This document shows, piece after piece, positions 45,911 to 57,596 of a stretch of DNA of 64,000 bases. Source of the stretch: Zea mays (Eukaryota > Streptophyta > Magnoliopsida > Poales > Poaceae). The stretch spans positions 266,684,622-266,748,621 of the forward strand of contig NC_050096.1 of NCBI RefSeq assembly GCF_902167145.1. Direction: 5' to 3'. A program made the translations under genes and the position numbers. Below the pieces are notes generated by a model. That model was not told where the DNA came from. It did no database searches and was given only the letters and a program-made list of their open reading frames with translations. Every line of letters starts with the position of its first letter. Position 1 is the stretch's first letter.

Positions 45911-46486
45911 TACTTAAAACAATATTGCTATGAGCACTCCTTATTACTCTAGGACAGAAGAGGTCTCGATGACCTACATCATTAGGTGCCTTATGGTGTG
46001 TGGGACCCTAGGAGCTTATATCGATAGGTATCCTAGGTCACAAGGGGGCCCATGGGCTTATATGGTTCGGTGCCCTAGGCGCGAAGGGGTCGGGTACTTA
46101 ATACTTGCAAGCGCCCTAGAGAGCATGTCTTCTTGAAGACTTAGTCTCATGGGTGTCTTGGGGCACTAGGGTCGTAGGGACCTATCTCCAAGCTAGTGCT
46201 CTACAACACAAGGTGTTTTGGGGACTTAGGATATTTTACCACTAGGGGCCTTAGGGCACTTCGAGCCTAGTTTTCATAATGCATATGAGACTTAAAATGC
46301 CATTGAGTCATTTGAGTACCGAGTCGGCTTATCTAGATGGCTCCATATATCCAATATTTACTTAGAGCCGAATCTCCCTTTGGTTAGGACCAGGGGAGGT
46401 TCACAAGACTCAAACCTATATGAGTGGTTCTATCATAGTGGATCCTTAAGTCATTCTTTCAATGTGAGATATTTGAGTGTGTCTTG
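45911..46486. other. Unclassified DNA with loose internal repetition
   Basis: Many scattered GGTGCCCTAGG, GGGGCACTAGGG and GGACCTAGG-like words occur between 45960 and 46260, suggesting an old degenerate repeat. No coding region. It ends at the TCTTG duplication of the next element. Confidence 0.3.
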
Positions 46487-46956
46487 TGTTGAAAAGTAGA
46501 CATGTTCCAGATTAAATGCTGAATATAAATTATGAGCAACAATAAATAAACTAGCAGGTTGTTCCCTAACAGGATAGTAAACAGTACGCAGAACACATCT
46601 ATAACAATAGATAAACTGAAGTATAAGATTATATCAAATGATGTGTATTGATTAGACATACTGATAGACGAGGTGAAAGTGACATGATCGACGATGTGGA
46701 AGTAGCAGGGTCGACGACGTCGGCAGCAGGGTTGATGAGAAGAGAACGAGCAGTCACGTGAAGACGCTTCCCAAAAACCTTATTTGCCTCCTCCTAGTGC
46801 AGGATCTCGAAGGCAACAAGTTTTGGAGACCTGCTCTGCTAATCGTAGATGCACGACGGTGCTCAGGATTAAGAGGACTACAACGGCGGTGCAGAAGAAA
46901 GCAGAGGCAAAAACCTAACTCATGTTGAGGATATATTCTAGTGATGGCTACCAGAA

Positions 46957-46969
46957 GCTTTATATAGGG
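46957..46969 (-). promoter_or_regulatory. TATA box in the BARE-like 3' LTR
   Basis: On the minus strand it reads CCCTATATAAAGC. The corresponding segment is missing from the triplicated 5' LTR. Confidence 0.55.
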
Positions 46970-47143
46970 CCGCATTCGCGAACCGATAGGCTCGTGATCC
47001 TATCTGGGATGCGGTTAGATAAGGACTCGGACCCTTATCTGTTCGTGATCGGATAAACTGATCGCGATCGGATAAGCGTTATATGCTTAACATCCAAGTA
47101 ACCAAATAACCAAAAATAAAAAATAGCAAAAGGAAGTCGCCCC

Positions 47144-48435
47144 TGAAAGGGAAATGGCCTCAACATTTCCAATAATCGATTTTGGTGTTTGACATCCATC
47201 ACAAACCATATAGACTAACTAGTTTGCCTAGTGGATGTTTTTCTCAGGTGCATTAAAGTTCACATAAACATACAAAGAAAATGACTTGGGGAATTCTATT
47301 CGACTGAAGCAAAATAGAATTGGTGCAGCCTGCGGCGCACTAGACACTGTCCGGTGCCCAGGCTGAAGCACCTCCTCGAACTGGCTGCTCTCGGTTTTCT
47401 CAGCGCTCGTCCACTAAAATACATCGCACTGTCCGATGTGCCACTGGACTGTCTGGTGAGACAATGGAGCGACGGTTAACTTCGCCCAACGGTCGACTGC
47501 GCTGATTGCGGCGCAATCTGCAGCACAGAAGTTAGAATTTAGTCTACAACGTCAGGATACACCGAACTGTCCAGTGTGCCACTGGACTGTCCTGTGCCGC
47601 AAGAAGACAGAAGACTTCAACGGTCAACAACTCCAAAACCCAACGGTCAGCTGATGTGGCACTCACCGGACAGTGAACAGTGCAGTGTCCGGTGCACCAC
47701 CGGACTGTCCGGTGTGCCCATCGACAGCAACGACTGAAATTGTGGTTGGGGCTATAAATACCTCCCAACCACCACCATTCAAGCCATCCAAGCTTCTCGC
47801 TCTTCTCATTCAATACAAGAGCAAAGAATACACTCCAAAGACACAATCAAAGCATTCAATCCTCTCCAAGTTCCAAAATCAAGTCAAGTGATCAAAAGCG
47901 ATTAATGACTTGAGAGAGGGTGATTTGTGTTTCTTTTGTTGCTTTTGTTGCTTGGTTGCTTTCTTCTTCTCATTCTAAACTTCCAAAGTGTTTTGTAAAG
48001 CAAGCGAGAGACACCTAATTGTGTGGTGATCCTTGCGGGGTCTTAGTGACCCGTGTGATTAAGAAGAATCACTCGACCGGTCTAAGTGATCGATTGAGAG
48101 AGGGAAAGGGTTGGAATAGACCCGACCTTTGTGATTTCCTCAACGGGGAGTAGGTTCATTGGAATCGAACCTCGGGAAACAAATCACCGTGTTCTTTTGT
48201 GTTGATCTTCATCACTCGATTTGTTTCTTCCCTCTCCTCTCTCTCTCTAAAGTTCTCTTGCTCACAACCTTTTAAGTTGGCTCCCAAAGTTATCTGCATT
48301 GATTGAGCAACTCATAGCAAGAGGAACTATCTTCCGCACTCTGTATTATTTGTAACACAAACCTGGTCATAGTGCGTGTTCAAAGTTTATAAATTGCAGG
48401 TTTTGTCTATTCACCCTCCATCTAGGCGACTTTCA
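47144..48435 (+). mobile_element. Sirevirus solo LTR nested in the BARE-like LTR
   Basis: It starts TGAAAGGGAAATGG and ends CTAGGCGACTTTCA, 1,292 bp. It has the same palindrome zone (for example CACCGGACTGTCCGGTG at 47696-47712) and a TATAAATA box at 47753-47760. It is flanked by GCCCC on the left and CGCCCCC on the right, a duplication blurred by a one-base shift. No internal sequence is present. Confidence 0.85.
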
Positions 48436-48758
48436 CGCCCCCACAAGGCGAGGGGCCAGATTTTGGCAAACCATTCATGCACATGTCGTGCGCCCTTCGC
48501 CCCACCCACCCACCCAGGCTAGGCCAGGCGAGCGAGCACGCGCGCATGTGGCACTCTATCCTCTCTCTCTCTCCTCAACCATGACTTGGTGGGAGAGGAA
48601 AGCTTCCACTTATAAACTAGTCTCAGTCCACTTGAGCTAGTAATATGGGACTATTGGTTCCACCATTCCCTTGCCATACATGCACTTTTGTGATTTTCCT
48701 AGGATTTAATTGAATTTCTCAAGTGGGCCTAGCCCATAAATCCAACAATCCTCCACCT

Positions 48759-49235
48759 GACTATTGACTACTATTTAATATTCTAGTGTTTCAGTAGAGA
48801 CTATTAAGTGGAAATTCTGCCTAGAACTCTAAGCTACACCAACCCACAACTTGGACAATGGACTATGCCTTGAATTGCAAGTTTTGTGTGAATGTGATTC
48901 ACTTAAAGCTATAACCAGTACCTAACTACCAGTAGTCCCCTTCTCAGGTGGAGCATATACGTTGTACTCTAAGGTGTTTTCATGAGTTTTTAGATATCAT
49001 ATAGATCTCATAAACTTCGACGTTATACAGACGAGCTCATATAGGTGTGTTCTTTTCAAGAATGTTTTGCAGGACACCATCTTTCCTAATAAAAGCCAAC
49101 ATAACTTATTAAGGCTCAAAGCCAACCTCTTTTACAACATTTGAGAGTATTGCAACTTCACTTAGTGAGGATCAAAAGTTACTCTCCTCAGTTCACCAAT
49201 GGCTTGTTCTTCCCAGGACCTAATTCATGGGATCT
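48759..49235 (-). other. 3' non-coding region of the BARE-like element
   Basis: Non-coding sequence lying between the RNase H end and the 3' LTR. No gene or repeat is recognised. Confidence 0.5.
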
Positions 49236-51868
49236 CTAATCACACAGACTGGGTTTCCACCATGGTAACTTATATGGGTCTCTTGATGCAATTTCTATCA
49301 CATTACATGGTAGCCCCTTTGTAAAGGTATCTACTAGATTTTTATCTATTGAAATATAAGTCACGCTTATAACTCCGGAGTTTCTCAACTTTCTGACAGA
49401 CTTCAATCGTCTTTTAACATGTCTTGATGACTTCCCATTATCCTTAGAACTTGTCACTTTATCAACCACTTTATGATTGTCACAGTTCATAAGAATAACT
49501 GGTATTGGTTTCTCAACCATTGTTAAGTCCAAGAGTTCATGCAACCATTCTGCCTCAACAGTTGCTGTGTCAGGTGGACCGAGCTCAACTTCCATGGTTG
49601 ACCTTGTTAAGAGGGTATGCTTGCATAACCTCCATGATACGCAACTCTACCAATAGTGAATACATAACCACTGGTGACATAAAGCTCATCTACATCAGAT
49701 ATCTAGTTTGAATCACTATATCCTTCAAGTACTACATGCTGACTAGAATAGTCAATTCCATAGCTCATTGAACCGTGCAAGTAGCGCATAACCCGCTCAA
49801 GTGCATGCCAATGATAAGTCTCGTGGTTTGGCATGAACCTGCTCAATTTTCTCAAACCAAACGAGATATCTGGCCTTGTTGCACTAGCAAGATACATGAG
49901 TGAACTGATGATCTGAGAATATCTCAATTTGTCTAAATCAATTCTCTTATTCTTTCACAGTGTCACAATGGGATCGTAAGGTGTTGGAGAAGGTCTGCAA
50001 TCAAAGAAGAAAAATTGCTTCAAAACCTTTCAATATAGTAAGATTGTGAGAGAGTAGTCCCACCATCTGCGTAATCAGCTTGATGTTCAAAATCACGCTA
50101 GCTTCTCCCAGATCTTTCATATAAAAAATCTTTGATAGAAAAAGACTTGACTTCATTGATCACGTTAATTTTAGTGCAAAAAAGTCATTATATCATCAAC
50201 ATATAAGCACAATATAACTCCTTCGCTCCCACCATAGCGATAATATACACACATGTCTGCCTCATTAATGGCAAAGCTGACAGACGTTAGAGTTGTGTCA
50301 AACTTCTAATGCCACTGCTTTGGTGCTTGCTTCAGGCCATATATAGATTTTAATAACTTGCATACCTTTCTCTCTTGACCCTTTACTGCAAATCCATCAG
50401 GTTGTTCTATATAGATTTCCTCATCCAACTCTCCATTAAGAAAAGTTGTCTTCATATCCATCTGATCGACAAGAAGTCCATACGAGGCAACCAAGAAAAG
50501 TAGTACATGAATAGTAGTCATTCTAGCAACAGGTGAGTAAGTATCAATGAAGTTCCCACCTTCTTTTTGAATATAGCCTGTATCCACAAGCCCATCCTTG
50601 TACTTCTCAATTGTACCATCAGGCTTGAGCTTCTTTTAAAACACCCACGTACAACCCACAAGTTTACAGCCATAGGGTCGATTAGTGACCTCCCATGTAC
50701 CATTTGAAATAATTGAGTCCATCTCATTCTAAACTGCTTCTTTCCATCTACATCTGGAGATGCAAATGCTTTTGTAGTGGTAGTAGGGGTGTCGTCCACA
50801 AGGTACATAATGAAATCATCACCAAAGGATTTTCAACCCTTTGTCTCTTGCTCCTTTTAAGAGCATCATTGCCATCTTCCTTTAGGACAATCTCATGTGA
50901 CTATTCAAAACTCTCAACATGTGTATTATGTTCAGGAGTTATCTTAGATGAGTATCTAGAATTGCTATGAATGTCTTTCATTGGAAATATGTGTTCAAAG
51001 AAAGTAGCATCATGTGATTCCATAATAGTATCTACATACACATCAGGAACTTCAGATTTAACTACTAAAAATTTATATGCTATGCTATAGGAAGCATAAC
51101 CTAGAAAGACACAATCCACTACCCTTGGTCCAAGCTTATAATTTTTTATTAATTGGTACATTGACTTTCGCCATGCACCAAAAGTGCGCAAGTATGAAAG
51201 TTATGGTTTTCTCCCAACTCACTTCACATAAGGGGTTTTCTCTTATTTGCCCATAGAAATTCTATTCAAAACATGACATGAAGTTAGGACTGCCCCCACC
51301 ATGCCTTAGATAAACCGCATGTGTCGAACATGGCATTCACCAAGTCAGTCAACATATGGTTTTTCCTCTCAGCAATTTCGTTTGATTCGAGTGAATAGGG
51401 AGGTATCCTCTCATGAATATTGCCATGTTGTACAAAGAAATCATCAAAGACTTTAGTAAAGTATTCACCACCACAATCTGATCTAAGATGTTTGATCTTC
51501 CTCTCTAGCTAGTTGGTTTTCAACTTAAGCCTTATATATTTTAAAGTAGTCTAAAGCCTCATCTTTAGTTTTTAGCAAGTATACATAGCAAATATAGATG
51601 CATCATTAATCAATGTCATGAAGTATCTCTTGCCACCTTTTGTCAATATACCATTCATCTCATAGAGATTAGAATGTATGAGTTTTAGAGGTGCTAGGTG
51701 TATCTCCTCAGCAACCTTGTGAGGCGTTCGAGGTTGTTTCGATTGCACAAAACTATGACACTTAGAACCTTTGATGATGGTAAAATCGGAATTCAACTCA
51801 TAATGGAAAGCCAAGACATAGAACCCAAATTAATGTGACACAAACGAGAATGCTAAATACTCGCAAGA
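49236..51868 (-). pseudogene. BARE-like pol: integrase part, RT and RNase H
   Basis: Going along the minus strand from 51868: end of the integrase zinc finger (LCHINLG), integrase pieces (PLKLIHSNLYEMNG; then RTFGAWRKSMYQLIKNYKLGPRVVDCVFLGYAS), RT (FIDTYSPVARMTTIHVLL, QMDMKTTFLNGELDEEIYIEQPDGF, SIYGLKQAPKQWH), the ISSLMYLASATRPDI block, and RNase H (ATVEAEWLHELL, VTYISIDKNLVDTFTKGL). Many stops and frame changes separate these blocks, and the YVDD motif is not in a long frame. Clearly inactive. Confidence 0.85.
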
Positions 51869-52859
51869 TCATTTACTATATTAACCGCGGGAGCTACTCT
51901 TGTCCACCGTTGAGCCACGTAATCCTAAAAAATACCTGTCGTCCGATGACCAACCAGCGCTTAGTATCAAACGTCTGGTGTCCGGCTTCGAGTGCATGCC
52001 AGAAACACTCCGGACAATGTCAACCAAAAAAAAGAAGCACGGGAGCAAAGCTGGGCTATCGCTGTTTTCTTTCTCAGTCGCCCGATCATGTGCCACCGGC
52101 CAGTAAACGCACTCCACATTCCAGCCAAAGGAACAGCCTCCACAATTCGTGTCCTTGGCCAGACACCATGTGACTCCTCTAACCAAGCGAGCAGTGTGAT
52201 GGAAGAAGATTTATGCATTAAGGTCGACTCACCCCCGACGAGGCGATGCTGTTAAGGTCGACGACAGTGTCGTCGTCCTTCCGTCTCTAATCCTCCCCTG
52301 CACTCCTTTATATAGGCCTCATCGCTTGCCATAGGTACAACCATCCTCTCCCACCTCACTTTCCTCTCACACTTTAGGGCGGCAGCTTACATAGACTATC
52401 TTTCAATTGCCTATGTACTAATGAATCTTCTCAGCTTAGAAGTTGGCTTTGAGAATTTTATTGTGTTCAAGATAACCGAACAACTATGTACGAAAAAGAA
52501 AGAGTCTCAGGACTGTTAGAAATGCTTCCTATTCATCTTTTGACTCCATATTTTACTGTTGTATTTACTGTTTACTAGCAGCCTCCTCGGAAGCATCCCA
52601 GTGTTTACTGCTTAGCGTTGGTGCGTAGCATGTGTTCCTCCACATGCAGATAGTCTATTTTTCCAGTACCTCTACTTTTCTTCTATAAGTGTTCTCCGTA
52701 TCCTTGTCAAATCCAAAAGGTTCAGCCGAACTACACCGAATCCTTTGGTGCCTATCACTTCTATCTGTGTCAATATATTTTTCTCCTATTTATAGTAACT
52801 CTTTTAAATATGTAAACACATGCTCCGAAGACTCGCGCAAGGTACGAGTAATTTACTAG
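51869..52859 (+). mobile_element. Non-autonomous Helitron with promoter-like cargo
   Basis: The 991-bp insertion begins TC (TCATTTACTATATTAACC) and ends CTAG, precisely between host A (51868) and T (52860), without target duplication. Near the 3' end a stem-loop (ACTCG, 9-nt loop, CGAGT) precedes CTAG by 6 nt. Removing the insertion rejoins the minus-strand Copia frame: ANVD on one side, then LASI on the other. These are the defining marks of a Helitron. There is no Rep/helicase. The interior holds a plus-strand TATA box with a C/T-rich leader, so it may carry a captured promoter fragment. The 5-bp stem is short for a Helitron. Confidence 0.75.
52307..52315 (+). promoter_or_regulatory. TATA box inside the Helitron
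   Basis: TTTATATAG lies in CACTCCTTTATATAGGCCTC and is followed 30-60 bp downstream by a C/T-rich tract (CATCCTCTCCCACCTCACTTTCCTCTC), a typical plant core promoter and leader. The gene it came from is not recognisable. Confidence 0.5.
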
Positions 52860-53176
52860 TCAACATTAGCGCAAATATGGTTCACAGACTTATTCTTGAA
52901 ATCTAACAGAGAAAAACAGAACAAATCTCCGCAGTCATAGCCTTTATCTCTACATAGTAGGGTACCGTTAACAGGATTCTTTTTCATAGAAGGGACATAC
53001 CGCACGTTACTCAGCTGCACGATCTTCCCTAAAGTAAACTTCAGATCCACCGTGTCAGTGCCATGAATAGAAGCATGTGACCCATTCCTTATTAGGACGG
53101 AGGAATCTCGAGCGACCTAATAAGGAGAGAAAATATTAATGTCACAACACATATGAATATTAGCACCAGTATCAAT
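52860..53176 (-). pseudogene. BARE-like protease region
   Basis: The minus strand shows the aspartic protease site with IDTGANIHMC near 53145-53175, preceded by an in-frame TAG where a tryptophan codon would be expected. Downstream is the block KFTLGKIVQLSNVRYVPSMKKNPVNGTLL (53050-52960), which leads into the pre-integrase region cut by the Helitron. Confidence 0.8.
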
Positions 53177-54060
53177 CTACCAACTAGGTGATTGGAAAAT
53201 TAAAAAGATAAAAGGTAGATTATCATACCCTTTGTCTCCCTCATTGCTAGCAATCAATGTGTTGACATTGCCCTTTTTGCCACGACGATCCGCTCGATCA
53301 GGACAGTCCTTGGCAAAATGACCCATCTCACCACACACGAAACAGGTCACCTCAACCTTGTTCTTCTTCTTCTTAAAGTTGGTAGTTTTGTAGGGCTTGT
53401 TAGACTGTCTTCCCTTTGCCCTTGTTGTGGTTCTTCTGAACCATATTGGCGCTGGAGTGGCCCTCGCCTCCTTTAGAACTTGTGTCCTTAGCCCGAGTTT
53501 TGTCCTCAACATCCAGAGACGCTATCAAATTTTCAACTGATATCTCTTGTCTCTTATGTTTCGAAGAAGTGGCAAAGTTCCTCCATGAAGAAGGAAACTT
53601 TGCAATAATGCATCCAACCACAAATTGGTCAGGAAGGATAATCTTGAGGTGGTCGAGCTCCCTGGAAACACATTGTACTTCATGAGCTTGCTCTACAATA
53701 AAGCGATTATCAACCATCTTATAATCATGAAAGATCTCCATGATATATAGTTCACTACCAACATCAGATGCACCATATTTAGTGGTAAGTGCATCCCACA
53801 ACTCTTTCCCATTTGTATACTACATATTTGCATCAACCAGATGGTCAACAAGGACGCTAAGAATTGCTCCCGTGAAGATAGTATTGGCATCACTATACTT
53901 TTTCTCCTCTTCAGGAGTTAGTATGCTCTCAGATTTGCCTTTACTAACATGGAACATATTCATAGCACTAAGCTAGAGCGTGACTTTGACTTGCCACATC
54001 TTAAAGTGCATACTAGAGAATGTTTCTCGCTTCAGTGCGTCGACAAAATCAGTCATGGTT
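53177..54060 (-). pseudogene. BARE-like Gag
   Basis: The minus strand encodes Gag blocks WDALTTKYGASDVGSELYI, AHEVQCVSRELDHLKIILP and FPSSWRNFATSSKHKRQEIS, then a zinc knuckle CFVCGEMGHFAKDC near 53300-53345. The frame changes between 53400 and 53510 and again upstream of 53801, so it is inactive. The end (GYDNLPFIFLIFQSPSW) leads to protease. Confidence 0.85.
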
Positions 54061-54095
54061 AAACCAGAAAATTGCCTATAATAAGGTTTTTAGAT

Positions 54096-55637
54096 TGTTG
54101 AAAAAGTAGACATATTCTAGATTAAATTTCGAATATAAATCATGAGCAACAATAAATAAACTAGCAAGTTGTTCCCTAATACGCTAGTAAACAATACGCA
54201 AACAGATCTATAACAATAGATAAACTGAAGTATAAGATAAGATCAGATGATGCGTACTAATTAAACATAATGATTGACGATGTGGAAGTGATAAGATCGA
54301 CAACGTGGAAGCAGTAGGGTCGATGAAGTCGAAGCAGCATGGTGACGACGTCAAGCGGCAGGGTCAACGACGTCAGTGATAGGGTCGATGAGAGAGTGTG
54401 AGTAGACGCATGAAGACGCTTTCCAAAAAGCTTATTTGCCTCCTCCCTTGCATCATCTCGAAGGCAACTGGTTCCAGAGACCTGCTCTCCTGATCGCAGA
54501 TGTACGTTGGCGCTCAAGATGAAGAAGACTACAGTGGCGGAGCAGAAGAAAGAACAGGCAAAAACCTAATTCATGTGGGCTATGTTTTGACGATGGATAT
54601 CAGACGCCTTAACAACAGATAAAATAAAGTATAAGATAAGATCAGATGAAGCGTACTAATTGAACATAATGATTGACGATGTGGAAGTGATATGATCGAT
54701 AACGTGGAAGCAGTAGGGTCGACGAAGTCGAAGCAGCATGGTGACGACGTCAAGCGGCAGGGTCAACGACATAGGGTCGACGAGAGAGCGTGAGTAGACG
54801 CATGAAGACGCTTTCTAAAAAGCTTATTTGCCTCCTCCCTTGCATCATCTCGAAGGCAACTGGTTCTAGAGACCTGCTCTCCTGATCGCAGATGTACGTT
54901 GGCGCTCGAGATGAAGAAGACTACAGTGGCAGAGCAGAAGAAAGAAGAGGCAAAAACCTAATTCATGTGGGCTATGTTTTGGCGATGGCTATCAGACGCC
55001 TTAACAACAGATAAATTGAAGTATAAGATAAGATCAGATGATGCGTACTAATTAAACATAATGATTGACGATGTGGAAGTGATATGATCGACAACATGGA
55101 AGCAGTAGGGTCGACGAAGTCGAAGCAGCATGGTGACGATGTCAAGCGGCAGGGTCAACGACGTTAGTGATAGGGTCAACGAGAAGAGTGTGAGTAGTCG
55201 CATGAAGACGCTTTCCAAAAAGTTTATTTGCCTCCTCCCTTGCATCATCTCGAAGGCAACTGGTTCTAGAGACCTGCTCTCCCGATCGCAGATGTACGTT
55301 GATCCGATCTAGAACACGGTTAAATAAGGACTTGGACCCTTATCTGCAAGGTGCTGAATTTCGACGAGCCATTCACGCATGTCGTGCGCCCGCACCCTTC
55401 GCCCACCGAGGCCAGGCTAGGCGAGCGAGTGCCTACGTGCGTGCGATACTCTATCCTCTTTTTCCCAACCATGGCTTGGTGGGAGAGGGAAGTCTCCACA
55501 TATAAACTAGTCTCACTCTACTTAAGCAAACAATGTGGGACTATTGGTTCCACCATTCCCTTGCCATACATGGGTTTATGTGATTTTTCTAGGATTTAAT
55601 TGAATTTTTCAAATGGGCCTTGCCCATAAATCCAACA
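54096..55637 (-). repeat. 5' LTR of the BARE-like element, internally triplicated
   Basis: At 1,542 bp it is much longer than its partner (about 964 bp) because one segment occurs three times in tandem. The TATA segment seen in the 3' LTR is absent. Confidence 0.9.
54211..55295 (-). repeat. Tandem triplication of about 395 bp in the LTR
   Basis: Copies begin with TAACAA(T/C)AGATAAA at about 54211, 54609 and 55001. The first two are about 398 and 392 bp and the third is partial (about 295 bp). All contain ATGATTGACGATGTGGAAGT, GCATGAAGACGCTTTC and CATCTCGAAGGCAACTGGTT. Copies differ by scattered substitutions and a few small indels. Confidence 0.9.
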
Positions 55638-55642
55638 TCTTG

Positions 55643-56136
55643 GCGGTAGGTGGGGATCAGTGTCGGTCCTGAGGGTGGACCATAGGGGCGGCTGTCTGAA
55701 CTCCCAAGTTTATAGGGCCCCACCCTAGGTATATATTTAGAAGAAAATTTTAATATAATATCATACTATATATTTTTTATATTTTTGTTTGATATAAATA
55801 TTTTAGATATATATTGAGTGTTTATATTGAAAATATTTATATATAAAAATAGTTAGAATGACCTCTATTTTTAAAACATTATTTTAGGTGTCTAAATCCA
55901 CACTCCGCTGGAGATGACCTAAGAGTGTCTCTAAACAAATGAAATTGAGGAACAAATACTACTAGTCAACAGACACAACCAAACTAATAGGGGGCAGGGT
56001 TAGGGTATGTACAACCCCACATAAATGACCCATATCTTAAGGGGTATGGGTAAGTAAAAAATAAAAGAGACGTGCACGGTTCTCTAAGTCTAAAATACGT
56101 TCCCACCCATACAATCTATATAAATGAGCCATGTTT
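55643..56136. other. Unclassified AT-rich DNA
   Basis: It starts with sequence like CAGTGTCGGTCCTGAGGG...GGGGCGG (55670-55700) that may be an old hAT or related end. The middle is strongly AT-rich, and a 'GGGTATGTACAACCCCACATAAATG' segment at 56003-56030 looks MITE-like. Nothing firm. Confidence 0.25.
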
Positions 56137-57589
56137 CACTACCAGACATAAGTTCTTTGCCAAGTGTTTAAGACACTCGGTAAAGGCTATTTTACACTTG
56201 GCAAAGCATTTGCCGAGTGTAACACTCGGTAAAGAATAATTGGCAAAAGTTTTATCGGCAAAGGGTTCTTTGTCGACTACTTTTTTTGGACACTCGGCAA
56301 AGACTTTGCCGAGTGTCGGAAAACACTCGGCAAATTAAGAATCACAAAACCCCCAAAAAACAACAAAACATTTTTTTCAATTATGGGGATAACTCCCTAA
56401 CCATTACCCATTGCCATATTAATCGCCCTATCATTTTCACCAATTTTTGAATCAAATTTACATGTTTTATGAATGGTGAGATTCAAACTCGCAATCTCTC
56501 TCGCGTATAACCTTCTCAACCACTACACTACTACATCAATTGTATCTATATTACGTTTTCGTTACTCATGTATTATAACAAACCGAGAGTAATTTAATTA
56601 TTTGAGGCACTAAAAAAATTCAATTGAAAATGTTGCCAACTATAAAATTGCATAACTTTTCAATATTTACAAGTTCTATTTTGATAGTTTCTACATCCGA
56701 GTCCGTTTACAAAATTTGAAAAACTTCACATGAATTTTCTATGATAAGATGATTTCAAATAAAAAAAATATCAATTACAAAGTTTCATTACATTTTAAGA
56801 CCTATAACTTTTATTTTGCTGGTTTTCCCATCTGAGGTAGTTTGAAAAATTCAGAATTCAAAATTTAAATATAGTTTTGCATGACAAGATGATTTCAAAA
56901 CAAAACATTGTCAACTACAAAGTTTCATAACTTTTAAAGACCTACAACTTTCATGTTGGTGGTTTTTTCATTCGAGGTAGTTTTCAAAATTCAAATTTTT
57001 TAAATCCAGACGTAGTCTTCGTTGACAAAGATGACTTCAAAAGAAAACGTTGTCGACTACAAAATTCTATAACTTCTCAAGATCTATAAAGTTTATTTTT
57101 GTTGTTTGGTCTTTTGTTCATCCCACATGATGGTTCTAACATTATTCACAAATCTTGTATATCTCTCTTGTAGTTTCAAAAACTACAAGAGAGATATAGG
57201 TTTTATGATCAAATTTACTTTTATTTTGTCATATGAAGAAATGATCAAAATATAAATTGTATATCTTGATAAGTCATAAAAAATTATAGTTGAAAGCTTT
57301 TTCATTTAAATTAATTTAACACTTTAAAATGTGATTTTTAAATTGTCTTTGCCTAGTGTTGAAAAAAACACTCGACAAAGAAGCTCTTTGCCGAATGTTT
57401 TATTTTTGACACTTGGCAATTCTTTGTCGAGTGTCAAAAATAAAACACTCGGCAAAGATCTTCTTTGCCGAGCGTTTTATTTTACCGAGGGTTTTTTGTT
57501 TGGCACTCGACAAAGAGCTTTTTCGAGTGCCCAAAAAAAGCACTCGGCAAAACATTTGGCACTCGGCAAAGAGCCGAATTCCGGTAGTG
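56137..57589. mobile_element. Non-autonomous CACTA element
   Basis: The 1,453-bp element has ends CACTACCAGACATAAG and GAATTCCGGTAGTG and a TTT duplication (56134-56136 and 57590-57592). Its subterminal zones repeat TTTGCCGAGTG and CACTCGGCAAA many times (56155-56335 and 57350-57565). No transposase is present. The left terminus has diverged from the right one. The subterminal motif differs from that of the CACTA at 37158, so this is a separate family. Confidence 0.85.
57158..57198. repeat. Near-perfect palindrome, 19-bp arms with 3-nt loop
   Basis: TATATCTCTCTTGTAGTTT at 57158-57176 is the exact reverse complement of 57180-57198. It sits in the middle of the non-autonomous CACTA. Confidence 0.9.
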
Positions 57590-57596
57590 TTTTAAA

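Larger units (their letters stand above)
46487..48747 (-). repeat. 3' LTR of the BARE-like element, interrupted
   Basis: Without the 1,292-bp solo LTR and its duplication it is about 964 bp long. A minus-strand TATA box (CCCTATATAAAGC) lies at 46957-46969. Purine-rich AGGTGGAGGAT adjoins its start at 48748-48758 as polypurine tract. Confidence 0.85.
46487..55637 (-). mobile_element. BARE/Angela-like Copia element, minus strand, with nested insertions
   Basis: The element is bounded by TGTTGAAAA and TCCAACA ends and a perfect TCTTG duplication (46482-46486 and 55638-55642). The 3' LTR is at low coordinates (46487-48747, holding a Sirevirus solo LTR) and the 5' LTR at high coordinates (54096-55637, internally triplicated). 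Gag, protease, integrase, RT and RNase H run in Copia order on the minus strand and are decayed. A Helitron splits integrase. Clade assignment rests on Gag and protease blocks (KYGASDVGSELYIMEIFHDYKMVD; CFVCGEMGHFAKDCPDR; IDTGANIHMC) typical of BARE/Angela. Confidence 0.9.

Noticed and set aside
46440..48440. TATA/promoter plus ORF at 47544-47891 as a possible gene
   Set aside because: The promoter and ORFs belong to the Sirevirus solo LTR.
51835..52255. Short ORFs inside the Helitron
   Set aside because: They lie upstream of or across the promoter-like segment, show no recognised domain, and overlap on both strands.
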